Of a stretch of 64,000 bases of DNA, positions 31,199-43,499 are shown in pieces. Source of the stretch: Hibiscus mutabilis (Eukaryota > Streptophyta > Magnoliopsida > Malvales > Malvaceae); the NCBI GenBank assembly GCA_019671005.1, contig CM033745.1, positions 34,313,526-34,377,525 on the forward strand, written 5' to 3'. The position numbers were made by a program, and so were the translations under genes. Within the stretch, counting starts at the first letter, position 1. Every line of letters begins with the position of its first letter. The notes beneath the pieces were generated by a model. That model was not told the origin of the DNA and searched no databases. It worked only from the letters and a program-made list of their open reading frames with translations.

Positions 31199-33635
31199 TG
31201 TAACACCCTAAAGTTTGCCCTAAATCAAAAATCAAAAATTCTTAAAATCTCTAATTAGAAACCCTAACAATTGGAATTTCTAAAGTGAAACCCTAATTTC
31301 AATTTAAAGATTAATTTGGCATAAATCAGATTTTAGTGATCATTTTGTGATGTGGGTCAAAGTTAGAGGCCTTCAAGTGAACTCTTAACCATTCTAGTGA
31401 CCCCGTGTGTAATTTAACCTTTCCCATGGGCATTTCAGCATGTTATCAGTAAAAGAAACCATGGGAGATCTGATATCACATATCTGCAGCCGCACCCTTC
31501 ATGCTTTTCTCTCTCGTAATATCCTTCCCTCCTTCACTCCTTTCGATCAAACACCGATAGCCACCCAAACGTCGTCCGTTCGCCGATCCGAGACCACTAG
31601 TGTGCTCGTCTTCCCTTCGCGATCAAAACCGACCCCTCACCTCATCACCCCTTGCCCCTTTTCTGACGAAGCTCTGATCAGCCGATCCTCCGTCGCGCAC
31701 CGCCAGCACCACCTTGTTCGTCGTCGGTTCGCGAGTAAACCCCAACCCTCGGGTTTCCTTCATCTCCTGTCTTTTGTGAGAGAACGAGGAGAGAACCCTC
31801 GAGTTCTCTTTGCGTCACCGTTCTTCGCCCTCCCCTATGTTTGTGTATGTGAGAAAAGCCATCGGAAACCTTTCGTATACCCTGTGTTTGTGCGTCGCCA
31901 TCTCTCCTCTGTTGTCAGTTTTCAGGTTTGGTTTGGATAAGTGGTTGGGTAAAAATTATATTCATGTTTTGGTTTTAATCGGTGGTTTCAGAGTTGTGGA
32001 TTATTAATCTCGTTTTCTTTTGGTTTTGGCCTGTAATGGCCATAATGGTCTCTGGTGAGTGCTGCAGTTGAGTTCGCGCTGCTGCCACGTTGTTGCGCAG
32101 CCGCTGCCTCGTTGTTGTGCCGCCGCCGATTTGGTGTTCTGGAAACCCTAGTTTGGGTAACCATAAGGGATGAAACCCTTGTGTTGGGCCATCAGTTTTG
32201 GGCAAGGGCATGTGAGACCATATCAGAAGTAGGTTGTGTGCATTGGTTGAGCCCAATTGAGGGCTTGTGTTGTGGATCTGTGGAATTGGTTAATGGGCCT
32301 TTGGAGGGAGTTATGTTGTGTAGCCCAAAAATAAATATGAGCCCGAACCGGCATGAGTAAATCAAATAAAGTCTGTGAGATTACTGGATATGTGAGCTAA
32401 AATGAACCGTCCTGAACCCATTTAGTGAATCGGTTCGAATCGACAGAATTGAGCCGAGCCAATTTTGACCCTACCGGTTACCTGTTGACCATTTGATTTT
32501 GACCGATAGAGCTAACTTTGACTAGTTTGACCTTTGATAATAGTTGACTTTTTCAGACAACTTTTGTCTCGACTTTTTTCGTCGTCCTGAATTTGAATTA
32601 ATTTTTTTTTGTCAAATTCAAACCTGAAAATCCTTTTTGCTATTTACAATTATTTTGTACTTAGTATTTAAAGAGTTGTGAATTTTTGAATTTGATTCAG
32701 AATATTCTTTTGTTCAGGTGATTTATTCCGTGTTGTGATTTGCGAAAGTTTTCGGTTATGATGCATAGCATATTGGACTTTGTTTTAGCTAAAAATTAGA
32801 TTTATCAAATTGTAAAATATTATATTTACGAAATTATGAAACATTAGATTTATAGAATTGTGAAGCTTGAATTTTAACAATTCAAGTTTTAGATGAGATT
32901 CAGATTTTTAAAATTAGCATCATGTCATTGTGGGTATATAGATTTGGATTGTTTGAGAAGTTCAGTGGTTTCGCTCTTCAGGTTGAATTTCGTTTTGGAT
33001 CAGTGGTTTTACCCTTCGGGTTGATTTTTCACTTCGGATAGTGACGATGGAGAGAGTAGATTCTAGAGAACCTTACTCTTCGGGCAGTGTATCAGAGGTT
33101 AGGTATTGAGTCTTAATGAGCGTAGGACATCATATCATTATGATTTAAATGTAATGTGTTTTCAAAACTTTTTCAGAAAAACAAAAATAATATTTTGCTT
33201 TGTGATTGCTTGCACTTTAGAGACACATTAACTCTTTAGCTCACACCCCATAGTTTTTTCTTTCAGATATTTAGAATCTCTTAGGTGACTCGGTACTTAG
33301 AGCATCTAGCATTTTACTCAGATATTTAAACTTTCAGATTATCATTTTATGATTTGGGACATTTATGTAATCAGACTTTTGGATATTAAATTTTGGGATT
33401 GTGTTTCTGCATGTATCTTTTAATTTTAATTTAGATATTTTTGTTAAATAACCAGAATGTGTTTTAACATTTGAGTTTCAATGATAGTAGTGATATTTTA
33501 CGATAAATATTGTTGTTTATTACTAATTATGTTTTATAATCATTTTAACCTAAAATCTGTTACTTGAGGGGAAAGTTTTCAACGCAACTTCCAAGGTTCG
33601 GCCTATTTCTTCTGGGATGGGTTTAGGGGGTTACA
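31199..33635 (+). repeat. G2 3' LTR
   Basis: Second copy of the 2.4-kb LTR, with short indels relative to the first. The open frame at 31440-31940 corresponds to the one in the 5' LTR but is longer owing to indels, which argues against protein-level constraint. Confidence 0.8.
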
Positions 33636-34269
33636 CATGGGTATCAATACCTAACATCGAGTATCGATACTGCCCTTTGGGTATCGATACCCACCTAATG
33701 GTATCGATACTCCATGCAAATTTTGCTTGAGTTCTTCGCCCAGAACACATGGTAACGGTACGGGTTCCCCGTGTATCGAAGCCCAAAAATTGCTTCCAAA
33801 AGCTAGGAGAAGAACACAAGCAAAATTAAAGAGAACGAGAAAAGCACTTTCATGAAGCTTAGGATATGGAGATTAACATATCTCAATCTTGAATCTCAGA
33901 TGGAAGAAAAGGTGAAGAAAGCTTGAACCTTTAAGCTTAGAAGATGGGGTTTGAGGATGAGATAAAATGACAATGTTTGGGAAAGATGAAGAGTGGAAGA
34001 GAGTGATATCACAATGTCCCCTCTTCCCACGTGATAGCCAAGAGAAATCAAGGGGATTTCATCTTTTATTTGAAAAAGGTATAATTGTCTCATAAAATCC
34101 TCTAATTTCTCCCCTTTTTACAAAATGGTCACTTTCCAAACCCACGACACTTAATACTCATCCAACAAAGCCCAAATTTGGCCCAATGGGTCTTAAAGCT
34201 TAATCCAACACGAGGGTCCATAGCCCAGGTCAACGTCCAATCGTTAACTCAAAAATTCGGGTCGTTACA
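33636..34269 (-). repeat. G1 3' LTR, inner part
   Basis: It resumes the palindrome array interrupted at 27564 and matches 37757-38836. It ends CGTTACA at 34269; the minus-strand polypurine tract aggaagggagagt lies at 34270-34283, as for a 3' LTR. Confidence 0.8.
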
Positions 34270-36490
34270 ACTCTCCCTTCCTAAAAAGAAATTTCGTCCT
34301 CGAAATTAAACAAAGGGAGGAGATGCAACTATCTCGCATCCAACCATTTCCCATCTCACATACTTTTACCTAGATTCATAAATTCCTCTCTAAAACTTCC
34401 TTAGTCCAAACTCATAACACTTGACTCCTCAAAGCCTCTATCATGAATATCCAATGATTCATTCCCATCAATCGAACAACACTCACATCAAACCTTAAAG
34501 AGGATCAACATAGGATGGACTTAACGATACTGTCCAAGATTAACCCAAGGAACTCACTTAGGACGAGCTTCATCTCGGTTAACACTCCTTTCTACCATAA
34601 TCGGCAGTTCAAAACTCTTGAACTCAAACCTCATATGTATATCAAACACGACACCTATTCAAAGGTATACTACTAGGGACACTTCTTTGTCTATTATATC
34701 CACCATGACCAAACGTTTCCAAGAACAAGCGAAACTCTAACAACCAAACTCTACCGCCAATCTATCTTGAAATAACAACCCTTCTCTCCCGACTTGGCCA
34801 ACTGAGATGGAACTTAGCACCCCCTTTACTAGAACTCGCCCCAACTCGAACGAAAGCTAACTCATGACAATGCCATTTTACCACTTGAGCACCCTTGATT
34901 CTAAATAAAAACTGTTGTCACTTACTGACACTTACTAGAGATCAAAATTCACCCAACTATCCTCGAAGGTACTGCATTCTCTTCCAATCCAACCACTTAA
35001 TTTCAAGGAACAACTATACTGAACCTCTAACAATCCCTCAAGGATTTCCAAATGGGTCATCCAACAAGACTTGTTACCACATAAGAATCCCGTTTCCACG
35101 TAACCATAGTCGATAACCCACATTTCCGTTGCGTTACTCTCATAATATTCTACTTGTTTTGTCATACATGTAGACATTCTATCTCAAGAACTCGGTAGAG
35201 CAAACACTTGAATCATCAAACTCAAGATTATAATGACGCACACGTGTGTCCAAACCACTTCACGACTTGCCCTTAAATTCCAATCATTACATCAAACTCA
35301 ATCTTCATCCCGACTTCTCTTTAGCCTTCGACTTTCGATACTCAAATTCTAAACAATCATACAAAAACCTCAAAACTCTTCAACCAATTTCAAGATTGTC
35401 AACCCCGAGGAAACAAGTAACGGTCCTTCACCATTACGCCTTGGCTCACAACATCCAATGTCACCACTATTTGCCATACCAACTCAGGCATGTCCCAAGG
35501 TGAACCACTTGGCAACAACACTCGTATTTACTCATTTGCACAAATAAGTTCCCACTCAGGGAGTTTGTTCAGTGCCATACTACAAGTTGATGGGCACTAA
35601 CACCAAACTTGACATTACCTTTATCGTGGGTTCTAATCCATGATCAAAAGGTAAGCGCGCTCCTTCTCCGAATAGCACTCCAACATTCTCATAAACGTCT
35701 GCGACTCTAAAATTTTGGACTCTCAACCCATATATCCATCGTGGGCTAAGAACGCCGTGCAACCTACAAGACCCTCATTGAACAAACATCACAAGAACAC
35801 AACCTTCGTGCTAGAGAGGCAATGGTTCATCGCATCCATTACCAAAATCCTGGTTCATCTCAAACCCCAAAACTTCGAGACTCTTGCTCGAAAACCAAGG
35901 CATGCATCAAACTCTCACGATCAACCTACTCCAAGGGTAACATCTACCAACTAGAGAGAGTAAATCTAACAAGTCCATGATGACTGTTACTCACGATCCC
36001 CACTTACCTCTATAGTAAAACATTACTTACAAGAAATTACAAAATTGATGAACTAATCAATCCAACATCAACATCTAGATCTTACCACAACACTTATCCA
36101 ACAAGATCCAAAACCATTATGAATGAGATATCAAATTTCCATCAATCTAACAACTAAAACCAAAACAAGCACATGTACCTGACATATCATTGGTGGCAAA
36201 GCTATCTTCTCTGGCCTGAACGAAAGACTATCTAGCAATAGCTCGATCGTCGACTCTGACGGTGGATCTCACAAGACCTCCACCCTGATACCAAGACAAC
36301 GCCCTATCATCACCTCTCGTAGAACCCTAACCATGTCAGGAAAAAGTCAACCTCTAAGGCTAAACATGTGTACCATCATCCATAACTGCGCAGTCCTTCA
36401 CCATATGACCTGTTGCTCGACACCTATAGCAAACCCTCCAGAGCAAGAACAAGTACTGTATATCAAAATAAAAGAACGAGTATTGTACTC
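34270..36490 (-). pseudogene. G1 internal region: non-coding apart from a gag zinc knuckle
   Basis: Only short open frames exist. One clear coding relic is the knuckle CYRCRATGHMVKDC on the minus strand at 36390-36431. A tRNA-Met-like primer site (minus strand TGGTATCAGGGT) lies at 36282-36293, which is downstream of the knuckle in the reading direction. That order is wrong for a normal element, so the region is rearranged or joined from two sources. Its 5' LTR boundary is therefore uncertain. Confidence 0.5.
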
Positions 36491-38836
36491 TAAAGTGAAA
36501 GCAGTGCTGGGGAATCCTTGGTGATGAGCTCCTCCAAAAGGTGACATGTCAACCTACGCACGAAAAAACCACACATATGCACGCTGAGCTAACAAAGCTT
36601 AGTGGTACATTTCTACTCTACCACAATTCGTGATTATCATAAAATAAGCATGCAAGATAAATATAGTCAAGAGAGCATAAATAAGGCTTCCACTATCTAT
36701 GAGATATCGTTTAGCCTACACTAGCTAGAGTTCTTAGATCACCTATCTCAAGGCATACAAGTCTACAAGATGTCATACAAGTTACTCCATACATTACCAC
36801 ACTCGAGCTCACACAACCATCGAGTTAATACATGCCATACCCTGATCACTCAGCCACCGGGTGCATAAGCTATCATCTATAGCATCAACACAACATACAT
36901 AAGTACATCCATACATTATCTATATAATGGCCAACGAAGCCCTACTTTACTCGTGCTCACACAGCCGTCGGGTTGAATAGATCATATCTGAATCACCATA
37001 GCCACATATACGTCCTAGACATACTTGGACCACATTAGCCACAAGTAGTCTTTTCCTGAGGTTATACTCAGTCTATTAGGTTACTCAAGCCCACTCACCC
37101 TATCGAGTTAATACCTTATCTGGATCATTATAGCCACATATAGGTTTTAATCGTACCCAAATCATTCAGCCTGTGGGTATGTCAGATGTACTTGATCACT
37201 CAGCCCAAAGTACACATCATCTCATATAAGTATCATAGTACTGACTCTAGGACATCCAGATTCCTTTTCATCAGGCATAAGATAATACATGTTCCATGAG
37301 CTTTCATACACGTCACCAAGAGGTAAATGGCTCCAAGCCAAGCTATCTAGCAAATGCCACCAAGGCATAACAATAACCATCACATTTAAATCAATACATC
37401 ATTTACCAAGCTATCACAATACTCTTATACATGAGGATTAAAACTCAGTTTCTCAATTTTACTATTCGTTTTTATCACATTAGAAGCTCATTGGGCCATA
37501 TTCTTCGAATTATAAGCCCCTCAAGCTCAAAAGTGCATTTTCTAGGCAGACTGCCTTGTTGGAATCCATACCCAACATCTAGTATCGATACCACTCTTCA
37601 GGTATCGATACCCACCCAATGGTATCAATACCAGCTCTGGTATTGATACCAACCCAATGGTATCGATACCATACTCTGGGTATCGATACCACTCAAGGTA
37701 CCGATACCCACCTAATGGTATCACTACTAAACTTTGCTACTGGAATTCTTGATGGAGCAAAGGGTATCGATGCCTAACATCGAGTATTGATACCCACCCA
37801 ATGGTATCGATACTCCATGCAAATTTTGCTTGTGTTTTTCACCTAAAATACATGGTATTGGTACGAGTTCCCCGTGTACCGATACTGAAGCCCAAAAATG
37901 GCTTTCGAGGCTCAAAAATCACTTCCCAAGCCTTCAAAATGTACCTTTAACCCTCTAATCTAATCCTACATCTTATGGGAGTTAATTGGGTGTTTTGCTA
38001 CCAATTTTACATCTTACTAACACTTAATTCGTGATTTACCATTAATAAAGGCTCTTCTAAGCTACCTTAGCACCAAACTAGCAATCTTAAACCACAAACC
38101 AAGCAAAGCAATCATTTTATAATATTCAAGAAGAATAGGAGTCACAGATGTACTGATCTTATAGCCACTAACCTGGATTTGCTTCACACACACATATCCT
38201 TAACTTATTATCTTTGGCTTCAACTTGAGTAAACCATAGAACACCTCCTTATTGCCACACAACCAAGGAAATGAATCGAAACTTAAAACAAAAGTTAGGA
38301 TAAAATTTAACTATATATTATCAACCTTTAAAACATGACAAAAGCCCCAAAAGCTTAATCTCCTTCAAAAACCCATTAAAGAGAAACTTACTCTTTTAAG
38401 ACGAGAAGAACACTTCCATGAAGCTTAGGAGATGGAGATTAACATATCTCAATCTTGAATCTCGGATGGAAGAAAAGATGAAGAAAGCTTAAACCCTTAA
38501 TATTAGAAAATAGGGTTTGAGGATGAGAGGAAATAAGGCTGTTTGGGAAAGATGAAGAGTGAAAGATGGTTATATCACAATGTCCCCTCTTCCCATGTGA
38601 TAGCTAAGAAAAACCAAGGGGATTTTAGCCTTTATTTGAAAAAAGGTACAATTGCCTCATAAAACCCTCTACTCTCCCTTTTTACAAAATGACACTTTCC
38701 AAACCCACAAAACTCAATACTCATCCCACAAAGCCAAAACTTGACCCAATGGGTCATAAAGCCCAATCTATCTAACATGAGATTCCATAACCCGGGTTAA
38801 CGCCCAATCATTGACTCAGAAATTTAGGTCGTTACA
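36490..38836 (-). repeat. G1 5' LTR
   Basis: It shares 36990-38836 with the two pieces of the left LTR. It ends CGTTACA at 38836, next to resumed Sirevirus LTR sequence. A GGTATCGATACC array lies at 37571-37830. The inner boundary near 36490 is approximate, since the left LTR lacks that part. Confidence 0.65.
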
Positions 38837-39260
38837 AGGTTCCAATAAACTGATAAGGCAACAGTCAAAAATAATAAATGCAAAGATTTACAGTATCTTT
38901 AAATCCCGTATTGATACGCTATAAGTTGTACTGATACTCGAAGGCAATTTGGTTTCCAAGATTAAAAAGGCGTACCGATACGCGCATAGCCGTATCGATA
39001 CCCTATGCATTAAGCATAAATCAGTTTTCCAGTAGCAAAAAACTGTATTGATGCGGCATAGGCCGTATCGTTACTCCTGTACCAAACTGGCTATTTTGAG
39101 TACCAAAACACTTAGAAAATATTTGGGGTTTTATTTTTGACTTAGGAAAAGTTTAAGTTTGAATGTTTGTCAAATTTAGTGAGTAAATTAAATACTTAAA
39201 AAATTATTCTTTTTTTACAAAATAGTCCTTGTTACATCAAAATCAAATATAGGTTTATCA
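38837..39260 (-). repeat. Sirevirus 3' LTR, inner part
   Basis: It matches 51620-52043 (for example cagtcaaaaataataaatgc and tgagtaccaaaacacttag), ends at tatca 39260 and is followed by the pyrimidine stretch that is the minus-strand polypurine tract. It contains several GTATCGATAC-type motifs. Confidence 0.8.
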
Positions 39261-39619
39261 ATCTCTCCCCTTTTGATATAAAGAAACCAAAATAAATTTA
39301 TAAATCACTCCCGCATTCTTTAAGGCTAAAAGATATTTTGTTTTTGAAAAAATTTATATCTCATACTTCTCCCCCTTTTTTTAGATCAAAATCAATAGGG
39401 CATATAAATACAAGTATAAAGCAATATAACTCTAAAGATAATTAAAAAAACATGAATATTATAAATTCAAAGCATAATAAAATTCAAGACATAATATCCA
39501 ACTTAAACTTAAAAACATAAACCAAAGCATAAGACATAATGTCATCAAATAAAACAAAGGTGCATAAACTCAAATCATTGATAATATGATATAATATGGA
39601 ATGAGATTCAAAACCTAAG

Positions 39620-40753
39620 AGTCATCGTCATCTTCATCCTCGTCTTCGTCTTCCGCATCCTTATCGCCAAGAGCTTGACCACGCCATTTGGTATGAAAAG
39701 TCGTAAGAGTTATGTCCATAGAGGTTCAATATAGGTCATTCTAGCATCCATGGAAGCCAAGAAAGTATTAATGGCGTCGAACCTAGTATCCATGGTAGCA
39801 AACTTCCCATCAAGCTAAGCCATGAGAGCATCAAGGTAAGGTTGAGCAATCAGAGCAACCGGAGCAATGAAGACATTCTCAAATGGATCTACGAGAGCAT
39901 CACCGGGAAGATCCGCATTGCAAGGTAAGAGACTTGTCATCAATAGGATCAGTGAGAGGCACTCTAAGGTCAAGAGAATAGTTTATCTCAAGCTTGTGAA
40001 ACATGAAGCTAAGAGCGGTGCCATAGGTGAAGGAGTCACGAGGGCGACATGACGGTTTTAGACTATATGGACCAACTCGACAAACATAATTTGGGCAAGG
40101 TTTGGGTGTTTTTCCTCAAGAAAGCAATAAAGCCAAAATTCATCCACCATGCGAATGGTAGACCGCATACCATCGGATGGTCGAAACCACCAAGCGATGA
40201 AAAAAATGCTCATGGACATCGAGAACGACATTGAGCCACCATAAATTTGACCAAAAGAATTTTCATCATCTATACTTACATCTTCCATCCCCAAATTATT
40301 TGAAATTTTTGTAGACTAAAGATTAAATTTCTTTCCAATAATATAGGATTCAATAGCTATAGTTTTGGTTTTCAAACGATTTAAAATACATCAGGCATTT
40401 GAGTAGAAAATACGAATAAGATTTTTGTAAAAAATGCCGGGTAAGTTTTAAAAAGTCATAAACTTCCATTGCCTCATCAAATAAAGATATCAAAAATTAA
40501 AATCATCGGACAACATATAGGCAAAATCAACAACTCGCTCACGACGGATTTTGAAAGTTTGAAATTGTTTAAAATATTCCATAGCATTGGGATATTCCAG
40601 TTCATTAAAACAATGGATAAAAAGTTGGTTAAGATTGAGTTTGATGCCATTGTTTTCAGGATTGGTATTGGAAGAACTAGAACTCAAATCTTTTCTAGAT
40701 CGTTTCTTAGGAGGCATGGTTAAAAACCTACAAAATTCAAACCACAAAAACAC
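39620..40753 (-). pseudogene. Sirevirus extra ORF (putative plant transposon protein type)
   Basis: Read on the minus strand it starts MPPKKRSRKDLSSSSSN at 40717, a basic segment that could direct nuclear entry. A central part with DEFWLYCFLEEKHPNLAQI (near 40150) and an acidic C-terminus near 39620 follow. Stops and frame breaks interrupt it. Its place, after RNase H and before the 3' LTR, is that of the extra ORF found in many Sireviruses. No transmembrane segment typical of an envelope protein is seen. A partly better preserved copy lies at 52416-53097. Confidence 0.6.
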
Positions 40754-41280
40754 ATGTATGCATACACATCAAATTCAATCCAATAATTCAATCTAATGAT
40801 CAAGGTAGTATAAAAATCTATATTGTATAAAATCATATGCAAATATAAAGAAAAATTTTGATAACTTAAAAACTTGAAAACTAGAAAATAAAATATACGA
40901 GTATAATTTTATATTCGAACCAGAAATTTTTCAAATTTGAATAAGTTTTTGTAAAAAACTTTGAAAACAAGGATATATACATCCTAAATATATAAATTTT
41001 AGACCTAATACCTATACAAGTATAAAGAAATTTGAAATAGAAAGAAAATAGGTTTTTACCTTGAGTATGGATGAATGGATGAATGAGCAGATGATTTGCA
41101 CAAAGATTGATGACCAAAGCTTGGGTTTGATGATTTGAGTAAAAGCCCCCAAAAGATTTGAAGAATTTTGACGAAAAACCTAAAGATCTAGAGGGTTTTT
41201 ATAGATAAAACTCGGCTAGGGTTTTGAAAATAAAGGTATACACTTTATTTGAAATAGGAAAGCCTATTTAATGGTTCCAG

Positions 41281-41430
41281 CGTGCGTACCGGTCCACAGT
41301 TTATGCGTACTAAAACCGCGGTATACCCCTATACCAATCCTCAACTCATATCGGATAGACTTTTCTGTACCAAAACGCTGCCCCTGATACCTTGTATCGA
41401 TCGACTATCCCCGTATCGATACCCTCTGAC
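41281..41430. repeat. GTATCGATAC-type motifs in the Sirevirus spacer
   Basis: The spacer between RNase H and the extra ORF contains gtaccggtcc, cgcggtatac, tgtatcgatcgac and cgtatcgatacc. These are the same motif family as in the LTRs, here in internal non-coding DNA. Confidence 0.6.
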
Positions 41431-41642
41431 AAATTTGACAGATTTGGCTGCAAAGGATCCAAAAATTTGATTTTACTCGAATTGAAGTGCATGATTATGA
41501 TATGAGATCAACAAGAATGGGCAAAAAACATATACATACTCCCCCTAATAACATGAATAGATGCATATAGGAACAAGATCACACAAACATGAAAATCAAC
41601 CTAATTCAAGCAAGTTTTAAGATCAAAATAAGGCTATAAGGT

Positions 41643-42950
41643 TCAAGAAATGCTAGTAAGCCCTAACTCTCTCCTAAGAGACCAAAAGCGCTCCTTATTT
41701 GAGGATTTGGTAAAGATATCCACTAATTGGTGTAAGGTGTCAACATACTCTAGAACAACATCATTTTTCAAGATATGATCTCTAATGAAATGATGTCTTA
41801 TTTCTATATGCTTGGTTCTAGAATGTTGGATGTGATTTTTAGTGAGACAAATAGCAATAGTATTGTCACACTTTAAAGGGATGGTACCTATATAAATTCC
41901 ATAATCTAAGAGTTGTTGCTTCATCCAAAAGACTTAAGCAGAACAACTACCAGCCAAAATATATTCTGCCTCGGTGGTAGATAGCGCTACACTATTTTGC
42001 TTCTTAGAAACCACGAGATAAGCATGTTTCCTAGGAATTGACAACTATTGAAGGTGCTGTTTCTATCTATCTTAAAACCTCCATAATCCATATCCGAATA
42101 AGCATCCAAACTAAAAGACGAGTCTCTAGGATACCAAAGACCTAAACAAGGGGTGTTTCTAAGGTAAAGATTCTCTTAATGACTTGTAAAAGCGATTCTC
42201 TAGGTCTAGCTTGAAATCTAGCACACAAGCAAACACTAAACATGATATCTGGTCTACTTACGGTAAGATAAAGCAAAGATCCTATCATAGATCTACAAAG
42301 CTTAAGATCAACACATATACCCACTTCATCTTTGTCAAGCTTTATGGAAGAGCTCATCGGTTTGGCTTGAGGTTTCACATTCTCCAAGCCAAACCTCTTG
42401 AGAATATCTTTGATGTACTTTTCTTGATTGATGAAGATGTCATTCATTCTTTGTTTTATTTGGAGTCCCAAAAAGAATGAGAGCTCCCTCAGAGTGCTCA
42501 TTTCTAATTCACCTTGCATTAACTCAGGAAAATATTGGCAAAGAAGTTCATTAGTAGAAATAAATATAATATTATCAACATAAATTTGAACTACTAAAAT
42601 ATCCTTGCCTTTTCTTTTTATAAAATATGTAGTATCAACCTTTCCTTTGCCAAAACCTTTTTCAATTAGAAAATTTGACAATCTTTCATACCAAGCTCTA
42701 GGAGCTTGTTTCAAACCATTCAAAGCTTTTGAAAGTTTAAAAACATTGTTTGGATATTTTGGATCTTCAAAACCGAGTGGTTGTTCTACATACACTTCTT
42801 CATTTATAAAACCATTTAGAAAAGCACTTTTAACATCTATTTGAAAAAGCTTGAATTCATGATAACATGCAAATGCAAGTAACATCATAATAGCTTCCAC
42901 TCTAGCTATGGGTGCATAGGTTTCATCAAAATCAATTCCTTCTTCTTGAG
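41643..42950 (-). pseudogene. Sirevirus reverse transcriptase and RNase H
   Basis: The reading frame 42900-42142 covers most of the reverse transcriptase: FQIDVKSAFLNGFINEEVYV, LNGLKQAPRAWYERL, and the catalytic box. That box reads YVDN instead of YVDD (codon AAT, 42571-42573), so the polymerase is expected to be inactive. After a frame break, RNase H ends at 41924-41643 with LKCDNTIAICLTKNHIQHSRTKHI and a normal stop. Confidence 0.85.
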
Positions 42951-43499
42951 TGTAACCTTAAGCAACAAGTCTAGCCTTGTTTCTCACTATGTTACCACTC
43001 TCATCTACTTTGTTTCTAAAAACTCATTTAGTACTTATAGTAGATTTTATTACTAGGCCAGTCAACTAATGCCCAAACTTGACTCATCTCAAATTGATTT
43101 AACTCTTCTTGAATAGCCAATATCCAATAATCATCATTTAATGCTTCTTTGATATTTTTAAGCTCTATGCATGAGATAAATGCAACATAATTACAAGTAT
43201 TTCTAAGAGAGGATCTAATGGTTACCCCTTTGATAGTAGAACTCCCTTGGGTAAGTGACCTCCTTTTCCTCTAGAGACATGACATTCAAGGATTCTAGAG
43301 GTGGATCTTGTGGTTCTTCTTTTGGTGGAACTTCTTTTACCATTGATGATTGTCCTCCACCATCATTGGCATCCAAAATTCCTATATCATCATCATTACA
43401 AGTATCCTTCCTTGAAATGAGGTTATCATCAATAACAACATGAATTGACTCTTCAACCACTAAAGTTCTTTTGTTAAATACACGATAGGCTTTAGAGTT

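Larger units (their letters stand above)
27565..33635 (+). mobile_element. Gypsy-type derivative G2: long LTRs, tiny internal region
   Basis: Two direct LTRs (27565-29962, 2398 bp; 31199-33635, 2437 bp) start TGTAACACCC and end GGGGTTACA. A primer-binding site follows the left LTR (TGGTATCAGAGC at about 29968) and a polypurine tract (aagggagggagag, 31185-31198) precedes the right one. Only 1236 bp lies between the LTRs, with a gag fragment and no polymerase, so any movement would need proteins from another element. It sits inside the palindrome array of the G1 LTR. The flanks (taggg left, atggg right) are only an imperfect duplication. Confidence 0.85.
26721..38836 (-). mobile_element. Gypsy-type element G1 inserted in the Sirevirus LTR
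   Basis: The minus-strand LTRs start TGTAACGACC (at 38836 and at 34269). The left LTR is 26721-27564 plus 33636-34269 (interrupted by G2); the right LTR is roughly 36490-38836. The two match over long stretches, for example gtactgactctaggacatcca and acaatgtcccctcttccca. The internal part (34270-36490) is only about 2.2 kb, without polymerase. Outer parts of the left LTR and adjoining Sirevirus DNA were lost, so no target duplication can be seen. Confidence 0.75.

Noticed and set aside
34895..35954. Several plus- and minus-strand frames of 60-85 codons in the G1 internal region
   Set aside because: None shows a domain or consistent frame; the region behaves as non-coding retroelement DNA.
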